A stretch of DNA of 64,000 nucleotides from an uncultured Treponema sp. (lineage in GTDB: Bacteria; Spirochaetota; Spirochaetia; Treponematales; Treponemataceae): positions 62,001-126,000 of the forward strand of contig CAMKEG010000001.1 of assembly GCA_946411505.1 (NCBI GenBank), read 5' to 3'. The notes under the pieces were generated by a model, which had not been told where the DNA came from, did no database searches, and was given only the letters and a program-made list of their open reading frames with translations. A program made the translations under genes and the position numbers. Shown here in pieces: positions 16,924 to 25,603 of the stretch (within the stretch, counting starts at the first letter, position 1; every line of letters begins with the position of its first letter).

Positions 16924-18834
16924 ATGTCTTTTAGAAAAATGTTGGCGCCGCTCGCCGTTTTGGCGGCGCTCTTTGGCGTTGCGGCCTGTTCGGACGGCTA
17001 TGATTCGCCCGTGGGCCCGATAAATCCCGCTCCAGCCGTAAAAACAATCTACACCGCGTCGGCAAGCCTGTCCGACTACACTCAGCGCGTCGTAAAATCC
17101 TTGGGCCATGCCAAGGCCGCCGCCTCCGCCGTGCCCGACTTGTTTGTCATCAACGGCTCGGACTTGGCCGCGCTTACAGGCGACAGCCTAAAGAAGTTTT
17201 TTGAGACTTCGCTTAAGGGCGGAACCGTTTTGGTTGACGCTCCCACAAGCGCCCAAGTGACGGCGTTCAAGTCAAACGCCGACGCCCTCTTTGCAAGCGA
17301 CTCCGTCTTGAAGGGCAGGGTCGAGCAGGGCGCCAACACTTTCTATGAAGTCGTGAAGCAGTTTGATTCGGCCGTCGCCGACTCCGTCAGCAACACGCAG
17401 CAAAATTTTGAGGCGATATCAATAAGGGGAAATCAAATTTACTATGTCCACGACATTGACGAAACCCTGACGCCCGAAACTCCGGCCGTTACGCCGAAGA
17501 AAGCCGACAGGTCCGGCTCCTCCACGCGCCAAACCGAAGAGCCGGTCAACGCTTCGTGGACTCCGCTAAAAACTCCGACGGCCGATTGGGAAGAAGCCAC
17601 AAAAAATTCGGTCGCCAATTTTTCAAGCTGGCTCAACGGAAGCGGCGCGTCGCTTTTGGCCAGCCGCTCTGTGGACACGTCAGCCGTCAAGGGCTTGAGC
17701 GCCAACGCGGCGGCCAGCCTAAAGGCCGACCCAATGCAGGCGCAGACTTTTATCCACAACTTTACGGCGACATTCAACTATTCGTACGAGCATTATGACG
17801 GCCGCTACAACGGAAAGAACGAAAACGTCGAGGTCATAATCGATGTGTGGGCGGCCTGTGAAATCGACAAAGCCACGGATTATTACCTTGTCCGTACGTC
17901 GGCGGTCTGCAACAACCAGCAGTTGGGCTTCAAGAACGACTGGGACGACGCCAAGCATGTCGGCCCATACTTTGACCATTGCAACGTCGCTTCGACGATA
18001 AATGTCGCTTCCGGCCAAGTCACCAAAAGGACAAACGACTGCTCTCCGCAAAACGCGGCGGGAAGCGCGACCTTTACAACAGGCTCAAGCTTTAGCATTG
18101 GCGGAAACGTGGGCTTTTGCCCGACGGGCCCCACTGGCGGCGTTTCTGTCGGCTACTCCGAGTCTCAGTCTACAAGCCGCTCGATTCCCGACATCAGCGT
18201 GAACTTTGGCGGATCCGATCCCGCAAACGGCGCCACATGGGCGTACACAACGCCGGAATTGAGCCCGCATTGGAGCGGCTTTTACACAAGGTGCGCCAAC
18301 CCCAAGGAAATCCAGCGCAATGCGGCGGTGTTCGACACATACGGCCTTTACACTTTGCCCGCCGCTTCGGCCAAACCTGCCGATTCGGACACAATTCAGC
18401 TTAAGACCGACGTGTCGGTCGGCCTTAAGGCAATCGCCGGATGGCTTGAGACTTTCTATGAATTGGATTGGTATTGGTTCCTTTGCAACACCAACCTGCA
18501 TTATTACGATTACGTCAAAAAGCCCTGCAACGCCTTCGACGAGTACATCATGAGCTTTGAGCCGCCGGAGGGCGTAAAGCCTGCCGAGGCGGACAGGCTT
18601 CACGGCATCGTAAAGGAATACATAAGCGACTGGAATTCAAACGAGCGCTACTACGCCGTCGCGCAAAGCCGCCTCGACGGAGTTGCAAAAGGATACTTTG
18701 GCAGTGTCAGGAAGAAGATTGAGGACAACAAGAATGTCTTCCAAGGCAGAGGCTTCAAGGGAACGTTCAAGTTTTACATACAAAAGGTTTCCGGCGGAAG
18801 CGGCTATCTTGACTCCTTTGATTTGACCTTCTAA
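16924..18834 (+). CDS. Lipoprotein with leukocidin-like pore-forming region
   Basis: 636 residues. The start is ATG 16924, 5 nt after AGGAGGA. The signal peptide ends in a lipobox (FGVAAC), so it is lipid-anchored. Residues about 380-425 form two alternating strands (FTTGSSFSIGGNVGF and GGVSVGYSESQSTSRS) joined by a Cys-Pro-Gly turn, followed by IPDISVNFGG and then WAYTTPEL. This matches the order of pre-stem, PDF motif and Trp strand in leukocidin/alpha-haemolysin family toxins. The preceding block (VEVIIDVWAACEIDKATDYYL) resembles the beta-sandwich strand pair. The N-terminal 250 residues and C-terminal 150 are not recognised. Assignment is by pattern only. A terminator follows the gene. 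Confidence 0.6.
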   Translation: MSFRKMLAPLAVLAALFGVAACSDGYDSPVGPINPAPAVKTIYTASASLSDYTQRVVKSLGHAKAAASAVPDLFVINGSDLAALTGDSLKKFFETSLKGGTVLVDAPTSAQVTAFKSNADALFASDSVLKGRVEQGANTFYEVVKQFDSAVADSVSNTQQNFEAISIRGNQIYYVHDIDETLTPETPAVTPKKADRSGSSTRQTEEPVNASWTPLKTPTADWEEATKNSVANFSSWLNGSGASLLASRSVDTSAVKGLSANAAASLKADPMQAQTFIHNFTATFNYSYEHYDGRYNGKNENVEVIIDVWAACEIDKATDYYLVRTSAVCNNQQLGFKNDWDDAKHVGPYFDHCNVASTINVASGQVTKRTNDCSPQNAAGSATFTTGSSFSIGGNVGFCPTGPTGGVSVGYSESQSTSRSIPDISVNFGGSDPANGATWAYTTPELSPHWSGFYTRCANPKEIQRNAAVFDTYGLYTLPAASAKPADSDTIQLKTDVSVGLKAIAGWLETFYELDWYWFLCNTNLHYYDYVKKPCNAFDEYIMSFEPPEGVKPAEADRLHGIVKEYISDWNSNERYYAVAQSRLDGVAKGYFGSVRKKIEDNKNVFQGRGFKGTFKFYIQKVSGGSGYLDSFDLTF

Positions 18835-18858
18835 TTCCTGCCGCAAGGCTAAAAAGGC

Positions 18859-18885
18859 GCCGCCCGCTTTGGGCGGCTTTTTTTT
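18859..18885 (+). terminator. Rho-independent terminator after the lipoprotein gene
   Basis: Perfect 7-bp GC stem GCCGCCC/GGGCGGC with a 5-nt loop, followed by eight T. It separates the lipoprotein gene from the secA promoter. Confidence 0.9.
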
Positions 18886-18891
18886 GCCTAG

Positions 18892-18920
18892 TTGAATAAA
18901 ATCGCGTTTTGTTGTAAAAT
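18892..18920 (+). promoter_or_regulatory. Promoter of the secA operon
   Basis: TTGAAT (18892-18897), 17-bp spacer, TAAAAT (18915-18920). Transcription would begin about 18927, next to ATG 18930, giving a leaderless message; no Shine-Dalgarno sequence is present. A second TATAAT at 18923-18928 abuts the ATG but would start transcription inside the gene. Confidence 0.55.
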
Positions 18921-18929
18921 AGTATAATT

Positions 18930-21734
18930 ATGATAGTTGACAAAATTTTAACCGCGATTTTTGGGTCGGCCAACGACCGTGAAGTAAAAAAGCTGCGCCC
19001 GATTGTGGCGGCCATCAACGCCCGCGAAGAATGGGCGGCCTCGTTAAAAGACGAAGACTTTGCAAAGCAGACAAAAATATTCAAGGAAGCGCTCGCTTCG
19101 GGAAAAACTCTGGACGACATTTTGGTCGACGCCTTTGCCTTGGCGCGAGAGGCTGCCAAGCGCATTTTGGGCGAGCGGCCTTACGACGTCCAGCTTATGG
19201 GCGCCCTTGTCCTTCACTCCGGCCGAATCACCGAAATGAAAACCGGCGAAGGAAAGACCTTGATGTGCGTCGCCGCCGTATACCTAAACTCGCTTAGCGG
19301 AAAGGGCGTCCACATCGTCACTGTCAACGACTACTTGGCCGAGCGCGACGCGGCGTGGATGCGCCCTGTTTACGGCTTGCTTGGCCAGACCGTCGGAACG
19401 ATTCTTTCAAACATGGACAACGAGGCCCGCAAGGCGGCCTACGCTTGCGACATAACTTACGGAACCAACAACGAGTTCGGCTTTGACTATCTGCGCGACA
19501 ACATGTGCATCGAGCTTGAGAGCAAGGTCCAGCGCGGCTTTAATTTCTGCGTTGTGGACGAAATCGACTCAATCTTGATTGACGAGGCGCGCACTCCGCT
19601 TATCATCAGCGGCGCCGGAGAGGACGACACCTACAAGTACCATGAGGTTGACAAGTATGTGAACGAGCTTACGGAAGTGGCCAAGGACCCCAAGACCGGC
19701 GACTATCCCGACGAAGTGCAAATGCTGCCGGAAGAGCGCGCCGCCATGCAGGGCGACTACAAGCTTGACGAAAAGTCAAAGCGCGTTTCGTTCACCGACA
19801 AGGGAATGAACCACATCGACGCGATTTTGCGCCAGCATAACTTGATTCCTTCGGGAACGACGGTCTTTGACTCTGAAAATTTTGAGTTTGTCCATTACTT
19901 CACCCAGGCCTTGCGCGCCCACAAGCTTTACCATCAGGAAGTCGATTACTTGGTCCGCGACGGACAAGTGCAAATCGTCGACGAGTTCACCGGCCGCGTT
20001 TTGGAAGGAAGGCGCTATGGTGACGGCCTGCACCAAGCGATTGAGGCCAAGGAACACCTTAAGATTGCCCAGCGCAACCGCACGATGGCCACAATCACTT
20101 TCCAGAACTTTTTCAGAATGTACACAAAGCTTTCGGGCATGACCGGAACCGCGGCCACCGAAGCGATAGAGTTCAACAAAATCTACAAGCTTGACGTAGT
20201 GGCCATTCCGACTAACAAGCCGGTGGCGCGAAAGGACGAAAACGACGAGGTCTACCTTAACGAGAGCGACAAGTGGGAGGCCATGTGCAAGGAAATCCAG
20301 GAGGCCCACAGCAGGGGCCAGCCTGTTTTGGTGGGAACGATTTCCGTTGAAAAGTCGGAGCGCCTGAGCGCCCTGCTAACAAAGAAGGGAATCCGCCACG
20401 AGGTCTTGAACGCCAAGAACCACGCGCGCGAAGCCGCCATCATCGCGGAAGCCGGCGCCAAGGGGGCCGTGACAATCGCAACCAACATGGCCGGCCGCGG
20501 CACCGACATCAAGCTGGGCGGAAACCCGGAGATGCGCGCCCGAAAGCGCGCCGGAACCCAGGCGACCAAAGAGCAGTACGAAGAGGCGCTCGCCATAGAA
20601 AAAGAGCAGTGGAAAAAGGACTATGAGGAAGTCAAGAACCTCGGCGGCCTTTACGTAATCGGAAGCGAGCGCCATGAAAGCCGCCGCATCGACAACCAGC
20701 TGCGAGGCCGTTCCGGACGACAAGGCGACCCGGGCCGCTCAAAGTTCTACATTTCAATGGACGACGACTTGATGCGCCTTTTTGGCGGCGAGCGGATGAA
20801 GAGCATAATGACAAGAATTGGAATGGAGCCGGGCGAGCCGATTGACCACCCGATGCTTAACCGGGGAATAGAGCGCGCCCAGCATAAGGTTGAGGAGCGC
20901 AACTTTGAAATCCGAAAGCACTTGCTTGACTACGACGACGTCCTTAACGAGCAGCGCTCCGTGATTTACGAGCAGCGCGACGCCATCTTGGCCGACAACG
21001 ACTTGAGCGGCCGCGTCTTCAACAACGCCAAGGATTTCTTGACCGACTTGTTCGGGCAGTACGGAAGGAAGGGCAACGAAAAGGAAATCGGCGAGACTGT
21101 CAAGAGCGTCTTTGGCTTGGCCCTGCCTCCCGAGCGCCTTAACATTGAGGCCATTGAAAGCGAGCTCCAGAACGACATCACGCAAAAGGAGACCCTTGTA
21201 GGAAAGGAAAACCTCAACATGTTCATCCGCTACCAATATGTCCAGACCATCGACAAGAAGTGGCTCGACCAATTGGAATTCCTTGAGGCCCTGCGCGAGG
21301 CGGTCAGCCTTAGAAGCTACGGAAGCAAAAATCCTTTGACCGAATACAAGATTGACGGCTTCAACCAATTCTACGACACCCTTGACTCAATCAGGCAGGC
21401 CATAATCTCCCGCTTGTTCAAGACTAGAATTCAGCTTAGCCCCGAGGCCTTGGCCCAGCGCCAGCGCCAGCAGGAAATGGCCAGAATGAGCGCCTTGAAC
21501 GCTCGCCACGACGAAAGCGGCCAGAACTTTGGCGCTTCCGGCCAGCAGGCGGCCGGAGCCTCTTCCTTTGACGGAGACGCCGCAAGGCGGCAGGCGGCAG
21601 GCGGCGCGATGCAAAAGAGCAGGCAGGGCGCCTCCGTCACTGTCAGAAGGACTATTCCCAAAGTGGGCCGAAACGATCCGTGCCCATGCGGGAGCGGAAA
21701 AAAGTACAAGCAGTGCCATGGCAGGAATGAATAG
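18930..21734 (+). CDS. secA: Protein translocase ATPase SecA
   Basis: 934 residues, full length. [12 protein letters not shown] (Walker A), [21 protein letters not shown] (DEAD-type Walker B), and [13 protein letters not shown] plus [13 protein letters not shown] (helicase motifs V and VI) are all intact. The C-terminus keeps the zinc-binding SEC-C tail [14 protein letters not shown] after a Gln/Ala/Gly-rich linker. SecA drives preproteins through SecYEG. First gene of a tight run (lipoprotein, two envelope proteins, Nudix, lipoprotein, UDG, priA). The stop overlaps the next start. Confidence 0.97.
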   Translation: MIVDKILTAIFGSANDREVKKLRPIVAAINAREEWAASLKDEDFAKQTKIFKEALASGKTLDDILVDAFALAREAAKRILGERPYDVQLMGALVLHSGRITEMKTGEGKTLMCVAAVYLNSLSGKGVHIVTVNDYLAERDAAWMRPVYGLLGQTVGTILSNMDNEARKAAYACDITYGTNNEFGFDYLRDNMCIELESKVQRGFNFCVVDEIDSILIDEARTPLIISGAGEDDTYKYHEVDKYVNELTEVAKDPKTGDYPDEVQMLPEERAAMQGDYKLDEKSKRVSFTDKGMNHIDAILRQHNLIPSGTTVFDSENFEFVHYFTQALRAHKLYHQEVDYLVRDGQVQIVDEFTGRVLEGRRYGDGLHQAIEAKEHLKIAQRNRTMATITFQNFFRMYTKLSGMTGTAATEAIEFNKIYKLDVVAIPTNKPVARKDENDEVYLNESDKWEAMCKEIQEAHSRGQPVLVGTISVEKSERLSALLTKKGIRHEVLNAKNHAREAAIIAEAGAKGAVTIATNMAGRGTDIKLGGNPEMRARKRAGTQATKEQYEEALAIEKEQWKKDYEEVKNLGGLYVIGSERHESRRIDNQLRGRSGRQGDPGRSKFYISMDDDLMRLFGGERMKSIMTRIGMEPGEPIDHPMLNRGIERAQHKVEERNFEIRKHLLDYDDVLNEQRSVIYEQRDAILADNDLSGRVFNNAKDFLTDLFGQYGRKGNEKEIGETVKSVFGLALPPERLNIEAIESELQNDITQKETLVGKENLNMFIRYQYVQTIDKKWLDQLEFLEALREAVSLRSYGSKNPLTEYKIDGFNQFYDTLDSIRQAIISRLFKTRIQLSPEALAQRQRQQEMARMSALNARHDESGQNFGASGQQAAGASSFDGDAARRQAAGGAMQKSRQGASVTVRRTIPKVGRNDPCPCGSGKKYKQCHGRNE

Positions 21735-22971
21735 CTTTTCTTTTTGGAAAAAAAATTCGTTGGCGGCTTTTCTCCTTGCGGCCCTGCCTTTTGTCCTTGG
21801 CCTTGTCTCTTGCGAAAGAAGCGGGAGCGTGGCCAGCGTGAAGAGGGAGGAGCTTTTTTCCTTGGGCTACGGAAGCTTTGAGGAGGAGCTGAACATGGCC
21901 GGCGGCCTTAACGCCACGGGCGCGGTGAACACAAGCCTTGCCATGCGCGACGGATTTTTCTACATTTCAAACGGCGAGTCGCAAAAAATTTTGGGGCTAA
22001 ACTCCTACGGCGATTTGTTGACGCTTTACCACAATCCGGAAACAAATCCGACGCCGCTCTTTGACTCTTCCGATTCAAGACACGCAAACAACAGCAAGAA
22101 CGTGAGCACTAGAAAAACCGTCGACTATCCATTCAACGCGCCGTCGCTTTTGGCGCTGGACTCAAGGCAATATATGTACGTCGCGGAAACCCTTCCCAAG
22201 GAAAGGCGGGAAAGCGGCGACAACAAAATATTGTCGCAGGTTGTCTTGCGCTTTGACTCGTCATCATTTGTGGACTACATAGGCCAGCAGGGCGTGGGCG
22301 GAACTCCGTTTCCGTACATAAGGAACATTTATGTGACCGACGAAGACGGCCTTGTCGTTGTGTGCGTGGTCCACGACGGCTTTGAGGTTTTTACCTTCAA
22401 CGCGGCCGGCCAGCCTTTGAAGGACGTTTTGATAAAATACTCCGACGCGCCAGAATGGGGGGAGGCCAAGCCCGGCGTGACCCGATACGCGGAAGTCGAA
22501 AACTTGGTTTCGGACCCGTCGGCCGCGAGGCTTTTTGTGAAAGTGGACTATTTTGAGACTTCCCTTGACTCCGCCAGCAAGGTTCAAAACGGAATCAACG
22601 ACCCTGTGAGCGTCGTGTTTCCCTATGACTTGGCTACGGAAAAGTTTGGCGAAGGAATTGAAATTCCTCCTTACGAGGAGACCGTTTCCGACGGCTTCGC
22701 CAAGGAAACTTACGCCTTGCCCTATGACTTAATCGGCGCCACAAAAAGCGGCTGGCTTTTTTTTATGATAGCGCTGGACTCCGGCTGCATGGTCCAAATG
22801 CTTCCGTTTGACGGCGGCCGCGTCATAAAAAGGCAGTTGAACTTTGACAGCAAAAACATTGTCTACAGTTCCTTCCACTTGAGCCCCGCCGGCATCATAA
22901 GCGCGCTTTTGGCCCAAAGGGATTGCGCCAAGGTCGTCTGGTGGAGAACCGACGCGCTTGTTGACCAATGA
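21727..22971 (+). CDS. Lipoprotein, beta-propeller-like
   Basis: 414 residues from ATG 21727 (ATG 21718 is an alternative giving three more residues). The signal peptide [15 protein letters not shown] ends in a lipobox. The mature part contains repeated strand-rich units with Asp/Gly turns ([45 protein letters not shown]), which suggests a beta-propeller. The protein ends [10 protein letters not shown]. It overlaps the end of secA by 8 bp and so is translationally coupled to it. A role in envelope biogenesis is plausible from context. I do not recognise a named family. Confidence 0.75.
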   Translation: MNSFSFWKKNSLAAFLLAALPFVLGLVSCERSGSVASVKREELFSLGYGSFEEELNMAGGLNATGAVNTSLAMRDGFFYISNGESQKILGLNSYGDLLTLYHNPETNPTPLFDSSDSRHANNSKNVSTRKTVDYPFNAPSLLALDSRQYMYVAETLPKERRESGDNKILSQVVLRFDSSSFVDYIGQQGVGGTPFPYIRNIYVTDEDGLVVVCVVHDGFEVFTFNAAGQPLKDVLIKYSDAPEWGEAKPGVTRYAEVENLVSDPSAARLFVKVDYFETSLDSASKVQNGINDPVSVVFPYDLATEKFGEGIEIPPYEETVSDGFAKETYALPYDLIGATKSGWLFFMIALDSGCMVQMLPFDGGRVIKRQLNFDSKNIVYSSFHLSPAGIISALLAQRDCAKVVWWRTDALVDQ

Positions 22972-22981
22972 AGGAAGCGCG

Positions 22982-23584
22982 ATGGCTTTTTATGACGACA
23001 TTCCGGAAAGCCGCGAGGCCGACGAAGAAAAAGACGGCGAGCTCCATTTTTTCTACAAGCGCGAGGAAAGGATAAAGAACGCTCCAAAAATCGTGCAGGA
23101 CTATTACGCCGGAAAAATGACGCCGCCAAAGGGCTTGTTCAAAGTTTTGGTCGCCACGAAATTCAACCGCTTCATGCTTTTGACGGTGGCGCTTTGCTTT
23201 GTGGTCGTCTTTTTTGTGAACACTTTTTCCAACAGGCCGTCCTTGGCGACTGCGGCCGGATTTGAGCTGGAGCTTGACGCCTTTTCCTACGACGAGAGCG
23301 TTTACGCGCAAGTCAAGGTTCACCCCTTGAAAAAAAGCTTGAAGGACAAAAATTTTCCCATTGACAAGTACGTTGAGGAAAAGAAAAAAGTCGTCGTCGA
23401 CTTTTCGTTTGTGGACGCCGACGGGGAAAATTCCGCAAAAACGCAAAAGTCGGCGGAATTTGAAAAAAACGCCTTTTTTATAAGGACAAACAGTCCTGAT
23501 TATGATATAATTGAAGTAGCGGCGCAAGTTAACATTCTTGGCGAGACCATTGGCCTCGTTTCGAAAGTCAAGCGGCGCGAATGA
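22982..23584 (+). CDS. Single-pass membrane protein, unknown
   Basis: 200 residues. The start is ATG 22982 with AAGGAAG 5 nt upstream. The N-terminal 60 residues are charged and cytoplasmic. One membrane helix (about 63-82: FMLLTVALCFVVVFFVNTF) is followed by an extracytoplasmic domain of beta character (FELELDAFSYDESVYAQVKVHP). It lies in the secA-priA operon between two other envelope genes. I see no family signature. Confidence 0.72.
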   Translation: MAFYDDIPESREADEEKDGELHFFYKREERIKNAPKIVQDYYAGKMTPPKGLFKVLVATKFNRFMLLTVALCFVVVFFVNTFSNRPSLATAAGFELELDAFSYDESVYAQVKVHPLKKSLKDKNFPIDKYVEEKKKVVVDFSFVDADGENSAKTQKSAEFEKNAFFIRTNSPDYDIIEVAAQVNILGETIGLVSKVKRRE

Positions 23585-23600
23585 CTTTTAGGAGAGTCTT

Positions 23601-24062
23601 ATGGCGCAGTTTTATTGTTTGTCGGTGATGCTGAGTTTGTTGTGCGGCTTGATTTTGATTTACGGACAGGACGCGGAGCTTGGCGACGAGGCTTTTGAGG
23701 ACGCTTCTTCAAAAAGCTCGATTCCCGGAATTGACAAATTGCAGGAAGGCATCGCCGGGGAAAGCCTTTTTGGCAACGAGCTTTTCAGGCTGGTTTGCGG
23801 CGCTCTTGCCTTTGTGAGCGGACTGGTGACTTTTTTGGTTCCTTACAACGGAATCGCGGTCTTCGGCGACTTGCTTCCGTCGTTGGTTTGCCTTCTTGCG
23901 GGCGCGACCGTTTTGCTAGGCTATTTTGAGGACAGGAACGAGGAATTTGTTCCGCCTGAGATTTTGGACACAATTTTGACGAACAACAAGCTTTACATTG
24001 GAATCGCGGCCTTGCTTTTTGGAGTGGTTCACTTTATTTTGCCGGGAGCGCCCTTGCTATGA
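23601..24062 (+). CDS. Small multi-pass membrane protein, unknown
   Basis: 153 residues with about four hydrophobic segments: N-terminal (LSVMLSLLCGLILIYG), 63-82 (LVCGALAFVSGLVTFLV), about 86-107 (VFGDLLPSLVCLLAGATVLLG) and C-terminal (LYIGIAALLFGVVHFILPG). An acidic loop (DAELGDEAFEDASS) follows the first. The ribosome site is TAGGAGAG before ATG 23601. The stop overlaps the Nudix start by 4 bp. Spirochaete-type integral membrane protein of unknown role. Confidence 0.72.
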   Translation: MAQFYCLSVMLSLLCGLILIYGQDAELGDEAFEDASSKSSIPGIDKLQEGIAGESLFGNELFRLVCGALAFVSGLVTFLVPYNGIAVFGDLLPSLVCLLAGATVLLGYFEDRNEEFVPPEILDTILTNNKLYIGIAALLFGVVHFILPGAPLL

Positions 24063-24490
24063 AATCGTCCGTGGCTTGCGTCGTTCTTGGAAAAAGTTCC
24101 GCTACAAAAAACAAAATATTAATCGCGCATAGAATCAACAAGGGGCAAATGGGCGGCCGCTGGGAATTTCCAGGCGGAAAGGTTGACAACGAGGAAAACG
24201 ACAAGGAGACAATCGCCCGCGAGATGCTGGAGGAATTTGGCGAGTCCGTTTTGGTGGGCGAGCGGATAGCCGTCACGGACTTTGAGCATAACGGCGAAAA
24301 GAATTGCCTTAGGGCTTACGAGGTTTTTTTCAACAACGACGGCCTTGAAAAGCCTTTTTCCTTGACCGAGCATTCGGAAGTGAAATGGGTTTCCTTTGAC
24401 GAAATTCCTTTGGAAAATTTTGTCGATTCGGACTTGAAGCTTTTGCCCAGCGTGAAAGAATACATTGAGAAAAATTATGGCAAGGAATAA
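24059..24490 (+). CDS. Nudix hydrolase, MutT-like
   Basis: 143 residues. The Nudix box is complete: GGKVDNEENDKETIAREMLEEFGE region (residues about 40-63) with the REMLEE metal-binding core. GGRWEFPGGK before it and VKWVSFDEIP after it are the usual MutT flanks, so hydrolysis of 8-oxo-dGTP or another nucleoside triphosphate is likely. Both ends overlap neighbours in the operon. Confidence 0.88.
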   Translation: MKSSVACVVLGKSSATKNKILIAHRINKGQMGGRWEFPGGKVDNEENDKETIAREMLEEFGESVLVGERIAVTDFEHNGEKNCLRAYEVFFNNDGLEKPFSLTEHSEVKWVSFDEIPLENFVDSDLKLLPSVKEYIEKNYGKE

Positions 24491-24851
24491 AATCCTTTTG
24501 CTGGCCTTCGCCTTGCCCTTTGTTTTTTTTGCTTGCGAAAAAAATCAGGCGGAGGACATACAGCTTGACAATTCAGATCCTCTGGCGCTGGCTCCCGACA
24601 TCCGCTGGGCTGTTGTGGGAGACCCTTACGCGGCTTTTAGGGAGGAAACTTCTTGGGACGCGGACGCCGTAGGCTACTGCAAGCAAGGCGAGCTTTTTCC
24701 GATTTTGGCCAGCGCTTCGGTGGCAAGCGCCAATGGCGTCGAGACATGGTACCTTATGGAAGACGGCTGGCTTCCTGAAAGCGTGGTTTCCGTTTATCCA
24801 AACAAGTATCGCGCCCAAAAGGCGTCCAAATTGCTGGGGGCCAAAAAGTGA
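24477..24851 (+). CDS. Small lipoprotein, SH3-like
   Basis: 124 residues from ATG 24477, inside the end of the Nudix gene. Signal peptide ILLLAFALPFVFFAC with a lipobox. The mature region (IRWAVVGDPYAAF, ELFPILASASV, TWYLMEDGWLPESVVSVY) has the strand order and Trp/Leu pattern of bacterial SH3 domains, which in envelope proteins often bind peptidoglycan peptides or partners. The assignment is by pattern. The stop overlaps the GTG start of UDG. Confidence 0.7.
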   Translation: MARNKILLLAFALPFVFFACEKNQAEDIQLDNSDPLALAPDIRWAVVGDPYAAFREETSWDADAVGYCKQGELFPILASASVASANGVETWYLMEDGWLPESVVSVYPNKYRAQKASKLLGAKK

Positions 24852-25603
24852 CGGGCGCGGAAAAATCTTCGCTTTACCAAATGCTAAAAAAAACTTCCGC
24901 CGCGCTTGCGGGCTATGAAAGCCAAAACTTCGCGGGCGCCCCGGACTTTTCTGACGACCCTGAAATCGTTCCGGAGCCGGCCGCTTTGCAAGTCCAAAAC
25001 GCGGCGGTTCCCGCCAGCGCGGATTCGGGCGCGGCCACAATCGATTCAATCGCGCAAAAAATACGAGCCTGCTCAAGGTGCCCGCTTTGCCAGACAAGAA
25101 AGAACGTCGTGCCCGGCGAGGGCGTTCCAAATCCCTTGGTGTTGGTTGTGGGCGAGGGCCCCGGCGCGGACGAGGACGAGCAGGGAAGGCCCTTTGTCGG
25201 CCGCGCGGGCCAGCTGTTGGACAAAATGCTTTCCGCCATAAACTTGAGCCGCGACAAGAATTGCTTTATCGCCAACATCGTAAAGTGCCGCCCGCCCATG
25301 AACAGGGACCCCGCGCCGGAAGAAAGCCAAGCCTGCCGCTCTTTTTTGGACGCGCAAATTCACGTCTTGAAGCCCAAGATGATTTTGGCGATGGGCCGCG
25401 TGGCCTTGCAAAACCTTTTGGACACTTCAATCGGCATCAACCGGATGCGCGGCCAGTTTGTCGACTTTAAGGGAATCCCCTTTATGGCCACCTACCATCC
25501 AAGCGCCCTTTTGCGCGACGAAAGCTTGAAGCGGCCCGCTTGGGAGGATTTGAAGGCCTTCAAGGGCAGGCTGCTTGAGATTTGTCCGGACTACGACAAA
25601 TGA
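24848..25603 (+). CDS. Uracil-DNA glycosylase, family 4 (Fe-S type)
   Basis: 251 residues. The catalytic domain begins near residue 70. CSRCPLCQTRKNVVPGEG, VVGEGPGADEDEQGRPFVGRAGQLLD, NIVKCRPPMNRDPAPEE and MATYHPSALLR are the family-4 motifs, including Cys residues for a [4Fe-4S] cluster and the HPSxLL block. It removes uracil from DNA. The N-terminal 65 residues form a variable Ala-rich extension also seen in other members. Start is GTG 24848, overlapping the upstream TGA (GTGA). Confidence 0.92.
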   Translation: MTGAEKSSLYQMLKKTSAALAGYESQNFAGAPDFSDDPEIVPEPAALQVQNAAVPASADSGAATIDSIAQKIRACSRCPLCQTRKNVVPGEGVPNPLVLVVGEGPGADEDEQGRPFVGRAGQLLDKMLSAINLSRDKNCFIANIVKCRPPMNRDPAPEESQACRSFLDAQIHVLKPKMILAMGRVALQNLLDTSIGINRMRGQFVDFKGIPFMATYHPSALLRDESLKRPAWEDLKAFKGRLLEICPDYDK

